NCBI GenBank assembly: GCA_964035575.1
Contig: OZ037912.1
Coordinates: 744,001 to 808,000, forward strand
Length of the DNA stretch: 64,000 nucleotides
Direction: 5' to 3'
DNA from: Rhynchopus sp. YZ270_cl-10
Taxonomy: Eukaryota > Euglenozoa > Diplonemea > Diplonemida > Diplonemidae
Shown here: positions 29,455 through 39,157 of the stretch, one piece after another
Position numbering within the stretch: position 1 is the first letter of the stretch
Layout of the letters: each line of letters begins with the position of its first letter
The notes under the pieces: generated by a model
Seen by the model: the letters and a program-made list of their open reading frames with translations, nothing else
Told to the model about the DNA's origin: nothing
Databases searched by the model: none
Position numbers and translations under genes: made by a program

Positions 29455-29863
29455 TGTTCAAACGTTCAGGACAGACACTATGTGAGAATAGGTTTTATGG
29501 AGACGGCGGACCACAGTACAGTGGGGTCGTGGCAGCAAGCATAACACACGGCGGACCAGTCAGGAGGACTACGTGTAGTGCTACTATGTCCAGGTGACTA
29601 CTGTTTTATGAACTATAGTGTTCCACCAGTAACACTGCTAGTTTTAGCATTTAGTCATTTGTTACGACAGTAGTAGTTCCACTAGTAGTCCCCTTTGACG
29701 AGTCCGTCGTGGATGAGGTGAGGATAAATCTTTCCACAAAAGACAATTGACAGGGGAGTTTGTGGCAACTACATTGTTCCAACAATTTCAGGGGCTCCGC
29801 TACCGTATAAAGTTCTGTTGCGGCGCAACAGAAGTCTGAATAAAAGGAAAAAAAAAAAAAAAC
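29455..29863 (+). repeat. A-tailed segment
   Basis: Distinct, GC-balanced sequence ending in TCTGAATAAAAGGAAAAAAA and a longer A run at 29848-29863. An A tail preceded by AATAAA is what an RNA-mediated insertion would leave. The start is uncertain. Family undetermined. Confidence 0.4.
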
Positions 29864-30550
29864 TGTACTTCATTGGTCTCGGCCAGTGGAGTCCCCTACA
29901 GGAGGGGAGAGGGCTTTGCCCTCTCCTGTACTACACGTGAATATGTCTTTGTTTTTGCAAAGAAAACATGAAAAGCTGCTCGCCATGGTGGAGGCCCGTC
30001 TGTTGGACGCCGAGACCGAGGAGGAGCTGCACCGTGCACAGGCTTTGGTACGCCTGTTGGAGGAGGCACGGAAGGCCACGCTGCGCATAGCAGCAGAAGA
30101 AGAGGAACCCCCCGTCGTGCAGGAGGTGAAGCAGACGACGGAGGTGACGGCGGCACCACCGCCAGCGAAGGAGACACCCGGCACCTGCCCAGATGCCACC
30201 GCAACGACCCCCCCCACCAGCAGGAGGCTTGGCTCTACTGGTGGGGCAACGACGCCTCACGAGGCGCATACGACGAAGCCGGCGCCGCCGCCTCCACCCG
30301 ACGACCGCCTGCACCCACTGACTCGCCCACCCGACGGTGGATGGAAGTGCCCACCCGACCGTGGGTGGCTGTGCTCACCTGCAAGAACGTGTTCTCTGAA
30401 GTGCCCACCCGACCGTGGACGGCTGCGCACCGCAAAGACCATCGCCTGGAGCAATTCGGGCATTACATAGAAGCGTGTAGTATAGTGGAGTTCATCCTCG
30501 GGTGGCTACACTAATACAACCAAGTTTTCAAAAAAAAAAAAAAAAAAAAA
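29864..30550 (+). mobile_element. A-tailed retroelement fragment with coding remnant
   Basis: A 9-bp hairpin (GGAGAGGGC, ttt, GCCCTCTCC) near 29904-29925 precedes a coding-like stretch from ATG 29943 whose first 70 codons are helical and charged. Downstream the coding signal looks broken. The end TATAGTGGAGTTCATCCTCG, then a CTACACTAATACAACC word, runs into an A tail of about 20. The same tail occurs at 35072-35130 and, decayed, at 14338-14390. It is a 5'-incomplete, decayed copy. The superfamily cannot be named. Confidence 0.5.
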
Positions 30551-30879
30551 TCCCGTGGTGTTGAACCACGGGAGTACCATGGGAACTGGGTTGCTGACCG
30601 CACCATCCAGGCTGTACCTCAATTTTTTTTTGCCTGCGGCGCCATTTTTCAGGGTATAAGCTTGGATTTTGGATTTTTTCCAGAATTAGGTTTTTTGAAA
30701 AATTTTTTTTTTGGTGGGGTTATAGACCAGCCCCGCCGCCAGGATTTTGGGTTTTGAAAAAGTTCTGTTGATGGTCCAAAAAATAATTTTCGCGCTTCGC
30801 GCGAAAACCCCTGCAAAGCTCCTTCGTCGTCCTCTTCGGTGGCCGTCCACAAGCCGTAGTGTGTGTCAGCCTTCTTATC

Positions 30880-31020
30880 AGTAAGCAGCGGTCATGGTAC
30901 CCAAAGGTTCCTGGCGAAGCCACGGTACGCAACATTTTTAAAAAATGTTCCCATAAAATGGAACTGCGTTGGTGGGAGCTGCTTGCGCCGCAGGCGCACG
31001 GTACGCAACTTTTTTTTTTT
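30880..31020 (+). repeat. Repeat shared inverted with 35990-36140
   Basis: CCTGGCGAAGCCACGGTACG ... GCGCCGCAGGCGCACGGTACG appears as its reverse complement inside the 945-bp element at 35558-36502. Confidence 0.6.
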
Positions 31021-31214
31021 CCAACACCCGATTTTGACTTTTTTGGGACGTTTGAGCACTCACCTCTCCATATCTTTTTCTCCTGAGATTTTTTGACAAG
31101 TAGAACGGGTCTGAACCACTCAACAGAACTTTTTTTTTTTTTTTTTCCCCCCGAAAAATTTCAGAATTAGGTTTTTGAACCTAATTCTGAGTACCAAGCT
31201 AATACCCTGCATTT

Positions 31215-31350
31215 TTCCTTTTTTGCTCCGCAAAAAAGGATTCGATGTGTGACTCTGTGCTGAAAAAGCTAGATTTTTACACCGTGCCCTAATTTTTTTT
31301 TCGCCTGCGGCGCCATTTGTTTGATTTTTTTTGCTCCGCAAAAAAAAAAT
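31215..31350 (-). repeat. CTCCGC/GCGCCGCAGGC repeat, arm 2
   Basis: Reverse complement of the block at 28942-29102, about 2.1 kb away, so the two form an interrupted inverted repeat. Confidence 0.6.
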
Positions 31351-31571
31351 ACAGTTCCCTATGTTCCCAATGTCCCTGGTCAGGGCTGAAAAATTTTTTG
31401 GGCACAAAAACAGCTGACCCCCCAATCTTGAAATCTGAATTCCTGGATAAGACACTGGCGCAGGGTGAAAAAAAAAACCCCGCAACAGAACTCAAAAAAA
31501 ATCTGAAAACGTAGCGGAGGGGCTGAACAATTTTTCAAAAAAAAAAAAAAACTCTATTCAAAAATATGATG

Positions 31572-31606
31572 TGCGTGAGGCACATTTCATTTCTCAAAGA
31601 AAAAAA
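31572..31606 (+). repeat. E motif
   Basis: GTGCGTGAGGCACATTTCAT, then TTCTCAAAG. Confidence 0.45.
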
Positions 31607-31889
31607 CCTTTCAAACGTTCTCTTTTTTTATTCTTTTTTGGGAGGGGGGGAAAACTCTGTGTGTAGGAATATCAGGATGCCATCGAGAGCGCGGAGTACC
31701 TTCCTCTCAAAGGTTGGACACACACGCGTAAGAACGACGCGCTCCTAACGTGTTAATGTGATTTTTATTTTAATATTTTTTACGTGCCTTGCGTCCGCCG
31801 ATGTACGGTGAGGCGTTTGCACCTTTTTCGACTCTTTCTCCTTCTCTTCCCCCTCCCTTTCTTTGTTTTCATTTTTGCACAATAAATAC

Positions 31890-32920
31890 ACATAGCGCTC
31901 TAATTAGACTCTAATTAGATAATTAGAGTCGGCAGTTAGAGTATAATTAGAGTCTTTAAAACTCTAACTAAACTCTAATACTCTAACTGGACTCTAATTA
32001 GAGCATAATTAGAGTCTTATAATAGGGTCAATAAGAGGGGCACATCAACCAATGCTATAGCCATTAACCCAGGGAGCATAGCTAGTGCAAGAAATTCGAC
32101 TTTGTAATCCAGAAAGTCTGTTCTCTGCTTGCAGAGGACTAGACACAAGAAAATATTGTTTGTTCCCCCAGAAAACCAGTGCACAATTCACACTCCTTGT
32201 GGGTGGTCTGTGTGTATGGGGCAGGGTGTTGTTTTGTTAGGAATTCTCTTTGTTGTAACATCTAAGTCAATCGCGGGTGGTGGTTTAGCGCGAGGCTTGG
32301 ATCTCTCCTGGGTTCATAAGTACCGCGCATCAAAATTGTGGAAAACTTTGCACCCCAAACACCCTCAACAACGCCCGCCAAAAGGCGCCCCTTGTTGCTG
32401 GGAGTTGGTTCTCATGTTTGATACCTGCACAGCGGGCATTCCTCTGAGTCCAACGCTGTTTGGCCTGTCTGCAGCGTTGCACTTAAGGTGCACGAAGAGT
32501 TTTTGCGGTGTCGCATTCCCTCATGTGTGGGTCACACTTGAGGGCATGTGCCACTGCGCGGGTCTGGGTACCTGGGTACCCATAGCTGACACATATTGTC
32601 CAGTCCTGCTGAGAATAACCGGGTCCCTGGTCCCCAAGTCTTATTCTCAGCTATGTGGGTACCTGGGCACCTGGGTCCTACAGAGGAACCTTAGGGGAAC
32701 CGGTTCCTTAAGGCGTTTGTACTTACAAGAAGCCTGTTGATATACTCTAATTAGACTATAATTAGAGTGTAGTTAGAGTCTAATTATGCTCTAACTGCAC
32801 TCTAATTATAGTCTAATTAAAGAAAAGCGACTCTAATTATACTCTAACTGGACTCTAACTGACTTGGCCCAAAACCCCAGACTCTAATTATACCCTAATA
32901 CTCTAATTAGAGCGCGATGT
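31890..32920 (+). mobile_element. TIR element with subterminal ACTCTAATTAGAG arrays, 1.03 kb
   Basis: The ends are inverted: ACATAGCGCTCTAATTAGA at left, and the reverse of ACATCGCGCTCTAATTAGA at right. About 130-180 bp next to each end is packed with variants of CTCTAATTAGAG, itself a palindrome. ATAAATA flanks both ends as a candidate 7-bp target duplication in AT-rich DNA. The internal 0.7 kb has an open frame (32129-32740) of unusual composition. No transposase is recognised, so it is probably a non-autonomous DNA element. Confidence 0.7.
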
Positions 32921-33757
32921 ATAAATAAAAGAAAAATAGTGTGCATTTTTTTTTTTATATGAGGTGTGTGGAGCGGAGAGACACAACATCTTTTTTTCAA
33001 AAAAAAAAAAATCCACTTTTTATTAACTCTGATATCTGTAACAGAGTTTGTTTGTTGTTGTTTGCTGTATTTAGGTGACCAGGAGAGGTCCGTCCACGTT
33101 CATCTTTCCCTCAATTTTTCTTTCTTTATTTCTCTTTATTTTGCATTTTCCCCCCCGTTAAAGTACTAAGGCAAAGATCAGAGGGAATTGGATGTCTCTC
33201 AGAGCCCTGGGTAACGTCGGTTAGTTGAGGTCTGACCCTTTTGTGCAAATAACGTCCAACCCAGGATGAAAGAGTGGGGTTTGTTCTCTTGAAGTATACA
33301 AAAAGAGAGGGTGCAATGTACTCTTTCTTTTTCCCTTCTTGAACAACAAAACAAAACAAAAATGAACTGTGTGCTTTTCTTTGTCCCATTTTCATGAAAA
33401 CGGAATAGAGGACCAAGCAGGAGAGACTTTAGGTTTCTTACCAGATTTTTTCTCTTTGTTTTTGTCACCTCATGAAGGAGTAAATAGAAACAAAGCATTT
33501 TTTGAACACACTTTTGCGGTTTTGGGGGGGACGAACCGCGCTGCAGAGGCTACTCCTCACCAAAAACAGGTCGAGGTGTTGTGCGTTTTCACAAAACCTC
33601 TCATAGGTTTTTATCGTGTGATAAGTGTTACGTTTCTATTTCGTCTCCCTCTCCCCTTTTCCGTGCTTCCATTTTCTTACTCAGATAACTTCCCGAAGAC
33701 AGCACTGTCACGAAGTCCTTCATTCACCTAGAGAACGGCACTCCCCCCCCCCCCCCC

Positions 33758-34946
33758 TAGGTGGGGGCAAAACCTTCAGGACGGGTGAGGCATTTTGACT
33801 TTTTTGGACTTCCGCGCAAAGTACCCACAAACACCCCTCATACCCACCCAGAAATGGGTCAGAAACACCCTGTGACCCGAAAATCCATGCTAAGGGCGAC
33901 TCAGAATATGAAAAAATGCAAAAAAATAGTGAAAAAGTGGCCTTTTGACGGTTTTGGCCATGTTGGGTAAAATGGCCATTTTTGGACAAAAAAATCAAAA
34001 AAACAGCAAAATTTCGACGTCATGACAGCTGCTTGGGCACAAACCTACCCCAGGGAGGTCCTGTGAGTCCATTCCGACCTGTTTTGGACACTTTAGGTAC
34101 TTTTTTTGGCCGTTTTTTGGTGTTTTTAGGTCAAAAAACATCCCCGGACTATCCCCGGACTATCCCCGGACCGGACTTGCGCCCTGCTTTCAGACCCACT
34201 CTGGGCCAAAAAATGGGTGAAAACCCCCGAAAAAGCACTCCGGGAACCCAGATAGTTCCAAATGTCCACCAGAAACCCACCCAAACACCTCAAAAACATG
34301 CCAGAAAAATATTTTTAAAAACACACTTTTTCAAATAAGTTATTATGGAACCTGCCCAGATGAACTTTTTGAAAAAAGTGTGTTTTTGAAAATATTTTTC
34401 TGGCATGTTTTTGAGGTGTTTGGGTGGGTTTCTAGTGGATATTTGGAACTATCTGGGTTCCCGGAGTGCTTTTTCGGGGGTTTTCACCCATTTTTTGGCC
34501 CAGAGTGGGTCCAAAAGCAGGGCGCAAGTCGCGGCCCAGGGACGTCCAGGGTAAAGTCCAGGGTATTTTTTGACCTAAAAACACCAAAAAACGGCCAAAA
34601 AAAGTACCTAAAGTGTCCAAAACAGGTCGGAATGGACTCACAGGACCTCCCTGGGGTAGGTTTGTGCCCAAGCAGCTGTCATGACGTCGAAATTTTGCTG
34701 TTTTTTTGATTTTTTTGTCCAAAAATGGCCATTTTACCCAACATGGCCAAAACCGTCAAAAGGCCACTTTTTCACTATTTTTTTGCATTTTTTCATATTC
34801 TGAGTCGCCCTTAGCATGGATTTTCGGGTCACAGGGTGTTTCTGACCCATTTCTGGGTGGGTATGAGGGGTGGTTTGTACGTACTTTGCGCGGAAGTCCA
34901 AAAAAGTCAAAATGCCTCAAAAAAATAGGGGTTTTGCCCCCACCTA
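33758..34946. mobile_element. Giant hairpin (foldback) element, arms of about 577 bp
   Basis: 33758-34334 is repeated as its reverse complement at 34369-34946 around a loop of about 34 nt. Arm ends read TAGGTGGGGGCAAAACC and both are bordered by long C runs (about 33743-33757 and 34947-34965). Mirror-image open frames on opposite strands are a by-product of the symmetry. Arms are highly similar with small differences, so the palindrome is fairly young. It resembles foldback-type transposons, without a coding region. Confidence 0.85.
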
Positions 34947-35071
34947 CCCCCCCCCCCCCCCCCCTTTTACTCTTTTTTTACCCTTTCACCCTCTTGTACT
35001 TTTTCTTTTGTTTGCGAAAACAACCCTGGGTGAGTAGGGCATACCCAAAATCTCTTTATATCAAAAAAAAA

Positions 35072-35130
35072 TATAGTGGAGTTCATCCTCGGGTGTCTAC
35101 ACTAATACAACCAAGTTTTCAAAAAAAAAA
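35072..35130 (+). repeat. Tail of A-tailed repeat family
   Basis: TATAGTGGAGTTCATCCTCG, then GGTGTCTACACTAATACAACC, then AAGTTTTC and an A run. It is nearly identical to 30479-30550. Confidence 0.7.
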
Positions 35131-35487
35131 TATTGTGCTTGTATCTGAAAGGTGCACGGCATCAACTCCATTTTTTTTCTCTCTCTGACGCAAAAGCTTT
35201 TACTATAGGAGATCAAGTAAGCGAAAAGCTCAAGGATCATCTTCTCATTTTGATGAATTTTTTTTTGAATTTTTTTTAGTTGAAAAACCATTTGGCCAAT
35301 GAATAGGTCTCGTTCTTTCCTTTGAACCGAAAGTGGTGTAGAAATGATGCAAAAAAAAGACTCTTTTTGACCCACAAAGCTGGGTACTTTAGGCAATTGT
35401 CGAACAACAAAAAAGGATGAAAAATGATATTTGCGAAAAAGTGAAAATCAGCATTACTCATTTCCATTTTTTCCAAGGCGAATTCCT

Positions 35488-35522
35488 AAGCACGAGAGGC
35501 TTAGGTTCATCTCATAAACATT
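35488..35522 (+). repeat. E motif with stem-loop
   Basis: CCTAAGC / GCTTAGG stem, loop ACGAGAG, then TTCATCTCATAAAC. It lies about 15 bp before the transposon-split G motif. Confidence 0.6.
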
Positions 35523-35535
35523 TCTTTTTTTTTTA

Positions 35536-36540
35536 GGTACACTGTTCACGAGAGGGCCAGGCCTAATGCTAACCGTTGGTTCGTCGGTTCACTTTTATTT
35601 ATTATTTTTTTTATTTATCCGTTGGTTCGTCGGTTCACCCTTAAAAATGGGGGTTTTTTGGGATGGGGGGTTCTCTGCCTGTGGTATGCCGTGGGTACCT
35701 TGCTCCTGGAGATGTGGGCACCTGCGCCCGCATCTTCAGGAGGAAGGGAGATTAAAAGAAGGACACAGCAGTGCATACTGCGGCCCCCACCACTGGGTTC
35801 GAGGAGGAGGAGGGTCTGTCAGTCGACGAGACATCGAGTGTTGGAGAAGTTCTGATCTCTGAAGATACAGAGAGCAGTGTTGCATCTGTTGATGTTAAAG
35901 AGGAAAGCGAAGATGGCGATTGCGATGGCGGTGGCGGTGACGATGGAGACTTGTTTCAGGGACTCAATGATGCACCCCCCTTGCCGGAAAAAATTAAAAA
36001 AGTAGCGTACCGTGCGCCTGCGGCGCAGCTCAAAAACTGGCAGCCCACAGACCTCTACCATAGTTTGGCTGTAAAAATGTTCGGTTTTAGGTCACAAATT
36101 TTGAAATGTTGCGTACCGTGGCTTCGCCAGAAAGTTTTGATATCAACCGCCGTTTCTTCTTGTCCTGAGGGAAGGTTTCGTTCACTAGAGAGAACCTAAT
36201 GCGAAGGCTTGACGTGGAAAAACGTGAGAAAAGGGTTGGTTTGGTTCTTGATGTACGTTACCATCCCACGTCATCACGTATTTACGCGAAATGAACGGAC
36301 CTTTTCGCGCGGAGCGCGAAAAAATTTTTTTTGACCCCTTTTTGGACATATCTTCACGATTTTGGGGGAAATTTTTTTTCATGAAGATAAGCGAAAACCC
36401 TGACCCCTTCCCGGAGGGAAATTTTTCTTTTCGTTTTTTTTTTTTTTTTTTTTCCGTCGGTTCACTTTTTCCCCCCCTCCCCCAAAGTTAGCATTAGGCC
36501 TGCGAGAGGGCTTTGTATTTCAAGTCAACCTTTTTTAATG
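35536..36540 (+). repeat. G motif split by a transposon
   Basis: The left part GGTACACTGTTCACGAGAGGGC ends at 35557. The right part resumes at 36503 with CGAGAGGGCTTTGTATTTCA, then AGTCAACC. Joined, the two equal the intact copy at 13650-13700. Confidence 0.8.
35549..36511 (+). mobile_element. MULE-like non-autonomous DNA element, 945 bp, 9-bp TSD
   Basis: Perfect 16-bp terminal inverted repeats CAGGCCTAATGCTAAC (35558-35573) and GTTAGCATTAGGCCTG (36487-36502) are flanked by a perfect 9-bp direct repeat CGAGAGGGC (35549-35557 and 36503-36511). A 9-bp target duplication fits Mutator-like elements best (their usual range is 8-11). Inside are a twice-repeated CCGTTGGTTCGTCGGTTCAC near the left end, an echo of it near the right end, and an acidic open frame (35771-36199). 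No transposase is seen. Confidence 0.88.
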
Positions 36541-36609
36541 TGGGTATTCAATATTCACTCCCCCACTTAGGGGCTTTTTGTTTTGTTGTTTTCTCCATTG
36601 TCAACTTTT

Positions 36610-36871
36610 CAACTTACCTTCCTTCACCCCCTGTAAGGGCAACCGTAGGTGAAGTAAGGTATAGTATTGAAATCGATGTGGGGGGGGAGTAAAGGGTCAA
36701 TTTTACAAAACCAGATTTTGAGGAAAATTTTAGCCGAAAATGGGCCCCACGTATAAGCAACCGGGCTCATATTTCTCAAAATTTAAGTGGTCAAAAAATT
36801 GTCCAATTTTTGAGATTGACCCCACCACTGCACGGGCGGATCCCAAAAATGCAAATAAGGACTCTTTTTAT
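36610..36871 (+). repeat. 262-bp tandem unit 1
   Basis: Starts CAACTTACCTTCCTTCACC. It is followed directly by a second copy with only a few differences. Confidence 0.9.
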
Positions 36872-37133
36872 CAACTTACCTTCCTTCACCCCCTGTAAGG
36901 GCAACCGTAGGTGAAGTAAGGTATAGTATTGAAATCGATGTGGGGGGGGAGTAAAGGGTCAATTTTACAAAACCAGATTTTGAGGAAAATTTTAGCCGAA
37001 AATGGGCCCCACGTATAAGGAACCGGGCTCATATTTCTCAAAATTTAAGTGGTCAAAAAATTGTCCAATTTTTGAGATTGACCCCACCACTGCACGGGCG
37101 GATCCCAAAAATGCAAATAAGGACTCTTTTTAA
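36872..37133 (+). repeat. 262-bp tandem unit 2
   Basis: Second copy of the preceding unit. Its start is roughly inverted by AGGGTTGAAGGAAGGTGGTT at 37198-37220, so 36872-37221 may be one TIR element of about 350 bp, with unit 1 a partial duplicate. Confidence 0.85.
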
Positions 37134-37239
37134 TCATTTGTTCTCTTGAAATGTGTAATTTCATGTTTTCGCGAAAAATATAACAACTGATCCTACAAGG
37201 GTTGAAGGAAGGTGGTTGAAAACAACAATAACAACACGG

Positions 37240-37664
37240 ACAAGTAATTGCTAAGAAAAAAGCGGGTGTGCTGTGGAAAACTCCGCGCGATTTTCGAAAC
37301 CACCGTAGCATCCTGGCGATTTGCTGGTGTGATCGATGTGTTGTAGTCTGTGCATTCTGTGTTCCTTCCGCACTGCTCCAACGGCGACTACAATGTCGGG
37401 AGCCTGTGGACAAAAACGAGCTGGACCACGCCGAGCCTGCCGAGCGGGCGTCCAACAACGCTATCGAGCAGATGGTGCTGGACGAAGAGGACAGCCCCCC
37501 CTTCTTGAACGTTTCAGATGCTGGCGTCCCAGTGGGTCTGGCAGTGTACGAAGAGCGTTAGCATACCTGCAGAAGAGCAGAATGCTGGGCTTATTGTAGA
37601 TTATTTCTACAGGATGGAGTTCCACATCACACCCCGTTTTTTTTTCCGATAGCAATTACTTGTT
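37240..37664 (+). mobile_element. R element with exon-like insert, + strand copy
   Basis: ACAAGTAATTGCTAAGAAAA at left and its inverted counterpart (CGATAGCAATTACTTGT) at right, each with a GTG(C/A)TGTGGAA block just inside. The length is about 425 bp. It contains an open segment ending at TAG 37561 that encodes an acidic peptide (NELDHAEPAERASNNAIEQM and on). The same segment is in the inverted copy at 24605-25027. The array-spacer R elements lack it. Confidence 0.65.
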
Positions 37665-37741
37665 TTTTTTTGCTTTTCATTTTTAGTGTCAGCACCCCAT
37701 TCCATTCCCCACAGTTTTTATTTATTTATTCGTGTAGCGCT

Positions 37742-37862
37742 TAGTGCACCGCCCTCACTTACGGTACGGGAAAACCATCAGGTTTCCTTTTTTACGTCTA
37801 CTTTTGCGCTTTCATCAATCTGAGGTGCCTGCATCAACTCCGACTGTTTGTTCTATGATTCA
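37742..37862 (+). repeat. D module upstream of a gene
   Basis: TACGGTACGGGAAAACCATC, then GGTTTCCTTTTTTACGTCTAC, then GAGGTGCCTGCATCAACTCC. It matches 53112-53250 in order and spacing of blocks and ends 48 bp before ATG 37910. Confidence 0.6.
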
Positions 37863-37909
37863 CTCAAATCCACAATATCAGAAAAAAAAAAAAACACACA
37901 CCTTTCTCA

Positions 37910-38461
37910 ATGGAAAAACACAGCTTCCCGGTGGATCGCGATGCATTGAGGATGGGGGAGCACGAGAGGTATCGAAGAGACGAGCACATCAGTGCGATGC
38001 TGGTTGGTGGGAATGACGATCACGAGGACAGCATCGTGGAAGAGGAGCACCAGCCGCAACCCTCTGCGTCTTCAGGCGAGCTGGAGTCGAACATCGCGCT
38101 GTGGGAGCAGATGGCGGCGAATGACTATTCTGAGGTAGGCTTTGACTTGGACGCAGACGACATCGACCATGCACACAACCTACAACGCGCAGAGCGCTTC
38201 GAGCCCGGCTCCGCCTCCTCCCCAGGCTGCAACCTCTACAGCTCCGACACGACCCTCACAGAAGGGGTGCCCCCAGCGCCAACACACTTCGCGCCTGCAG
38301 AAGGCGTGACCTCGTCCACACCAAACACATCCACTAATTTCACGGACGCTGAATACATCAAACTCAAAGAAGCTGCGAAGCACGATTACCCTACACCAGA
38401 AGATGGGGAGGAAGTTGAACCCCAGCCACCCCAGCATCTCCCCTTTCGGGCAAAGTTTTAG
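37910..38461 (+). CDS. Acidic hypothetical protein, 183 aa
   Basis: ATG 37910 to TAG 38461. Hydrophilic, acidic and probably disordered, with no membrane segment or recognised domain. A short helical part (LESNIALWEQMAANDY) and acidic patches (EVGFDLDADDIDH) are followed by a Pro/Thr/Ser-rich half and the end HLPFRAKF. The D module directly upstream and GC-rich codon use support a real gene. The function is unknown. Confidence 0.65.
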   Translation: MEKHSFPVDRDALRMGEHERYRRDEHISAMLVGGNDDHEDSIVEEEHQPQPSASSGELESNIALWEQMAANDYSEVGFDLDADDIDHAHNLQRAERFEPGSASSPGCNLYSSDTTLTEGVPPAPTHFAPAEGVTSSTPNTSTNFTDAEYIKLKEAAKHDYPTPEDGEEVEPQPPQHLPFRAKF

Positions 38462-38807
38462 AGGAGAAAAAAGGGGGATAGGGTAGTAAGGTGGTGCTCC
38501 TGAAGGGGAGTGGAGTATATTTTGCTCATTTTCTGGAAAGACAAAACGTTGTGTGGGATTTGCCCATTTTTTTTTTTATGTCTAGCTGAAAAATAGTAAC
38601 TCTGATAGGTAAGTAAAAGGGAAAAAAAAGGTTTTTTCGTTGATTGCTCAATTACCCTGTTGGAGGGGTGATTGGCGACCGTATCTGAGGAACTATTTCT
38701 CCTTTAAGCTACGCTTTGTAGGTATAAAAAAAAATAAAGCAAAATTGAGAGGACTTCGTAAGGAGTCATGTGGCAAGTCGCTACTGGATGGCGTGCGACC
38801 ACTAACG

Positions 38808-38870
38808 TCCCACCCTTTGCATGAGCGCGGCTGAGATGCGTTTTTTAGCACGTTTCAACTGCTCTTTCTT
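38808..38870 (+). repeat. A module
   Basis: TTTGCATGAGCGCGGCTGAG, then ATGCGTTTTTTAGCACGTTTCAACTG. It is closest to the copy at 25728-25790. Confidence 0.55.
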
Positions 38871-38943
38871 ATTGTGCTTTTTATTTTTCGTTTTTTGTGG
38901 ATGCCGCAAAATAATAGAACCGCACTGTGCCCATCTTTTTATA

Positions 38944-39034
38944 CTACTTTGTGAGCGGAAAAGTGTCAACGTCATTCACTCACCCCAACCGTGCTCCGCA
39001 ACACCACCACCTAATAGGTGAGAGATAGTGTGTG
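38944..39034 (+). repeat. B module
   Basis: GAGCGGAAAAGTGTCAACGT, CACCCCAACCGTGCTCCGCA, ACACCACC and AGGTGAGAGATAGTGTGTG occur in order and match 52513-52618 almost throughout. Confidence 0.7.
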
Positions 39035-39046
39035 AAGCGTCAACCC

Positions 39047-39072
39047 TATTTATAGTCTTTTGAGCATTTCAC
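39047..39072 (+). repeat. F motif
   Basis: CCCTATTTATAGTCTTTTGA, then GCATT, 86 bp before the helicase start. It matches the F motif inside intron 3 at 11694. Confidence 0.45.
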
Positions 39073-39157
39073 GCAGACTTCCCCTATCCTTGCAACCCTC
39101 TCCTTCCCACACAGCGATACACAACAAAAAAAAAAGGCAAACAAAAACATAACAACA

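Larger units (their letters stand above)
27554..37909. other. 10.4-kb repeat-dominated region without host genes
   Basis: This region consists of a satellite, nested inverted-repeat elements, A-tailed insertions and homopolymer runs, each listed separately. Most open frames cross repeat boundaries or lie inside inverted repeats. GC-rich words CTCCGC and GCGCCGCAGGC recur in both orientations. Confidence 0.8.
38462..39157. other. Spacer with A, B and F modules
   Basis: No gene. It contains the A module (38808-38870), B module (38944-39034) and F motif (39047-39072) in that order before the helicase gene. Confidence 0.7.

Noticed and set aside
29680-29740. Hammerhead ribozyme-like core (TTTGACGAGTCCGTCGTGGA)
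   Set aside because: It resembles CUGANGA plus stem II, but the first core base and the required GAAA are not present and I find no flanking stem I or III.
32129-32740. 203-aa open frame inside the CTCTAATTAG element
   Set aside because: Unusual composition, no recognisable domain, and it ends within the subterminal repeat array. Probably chance.
33720-35188. Mirror-image open frames of 92-160 codons on both strands
   Set aside because: They are the two arms of the giant hairpin read outward. The translation is repetitive and ends in homopolymer runs.
24601-37672. A 13-kb element with long terminal inverted repeats (possible Polinton-like)
   Set aside because: The inverted arms are themselves two small elements (R and a 262-bp unit) present in different copy numbers, and the interior has no polymerase, integrase or capsid gene, only a host-like gene and repeats.
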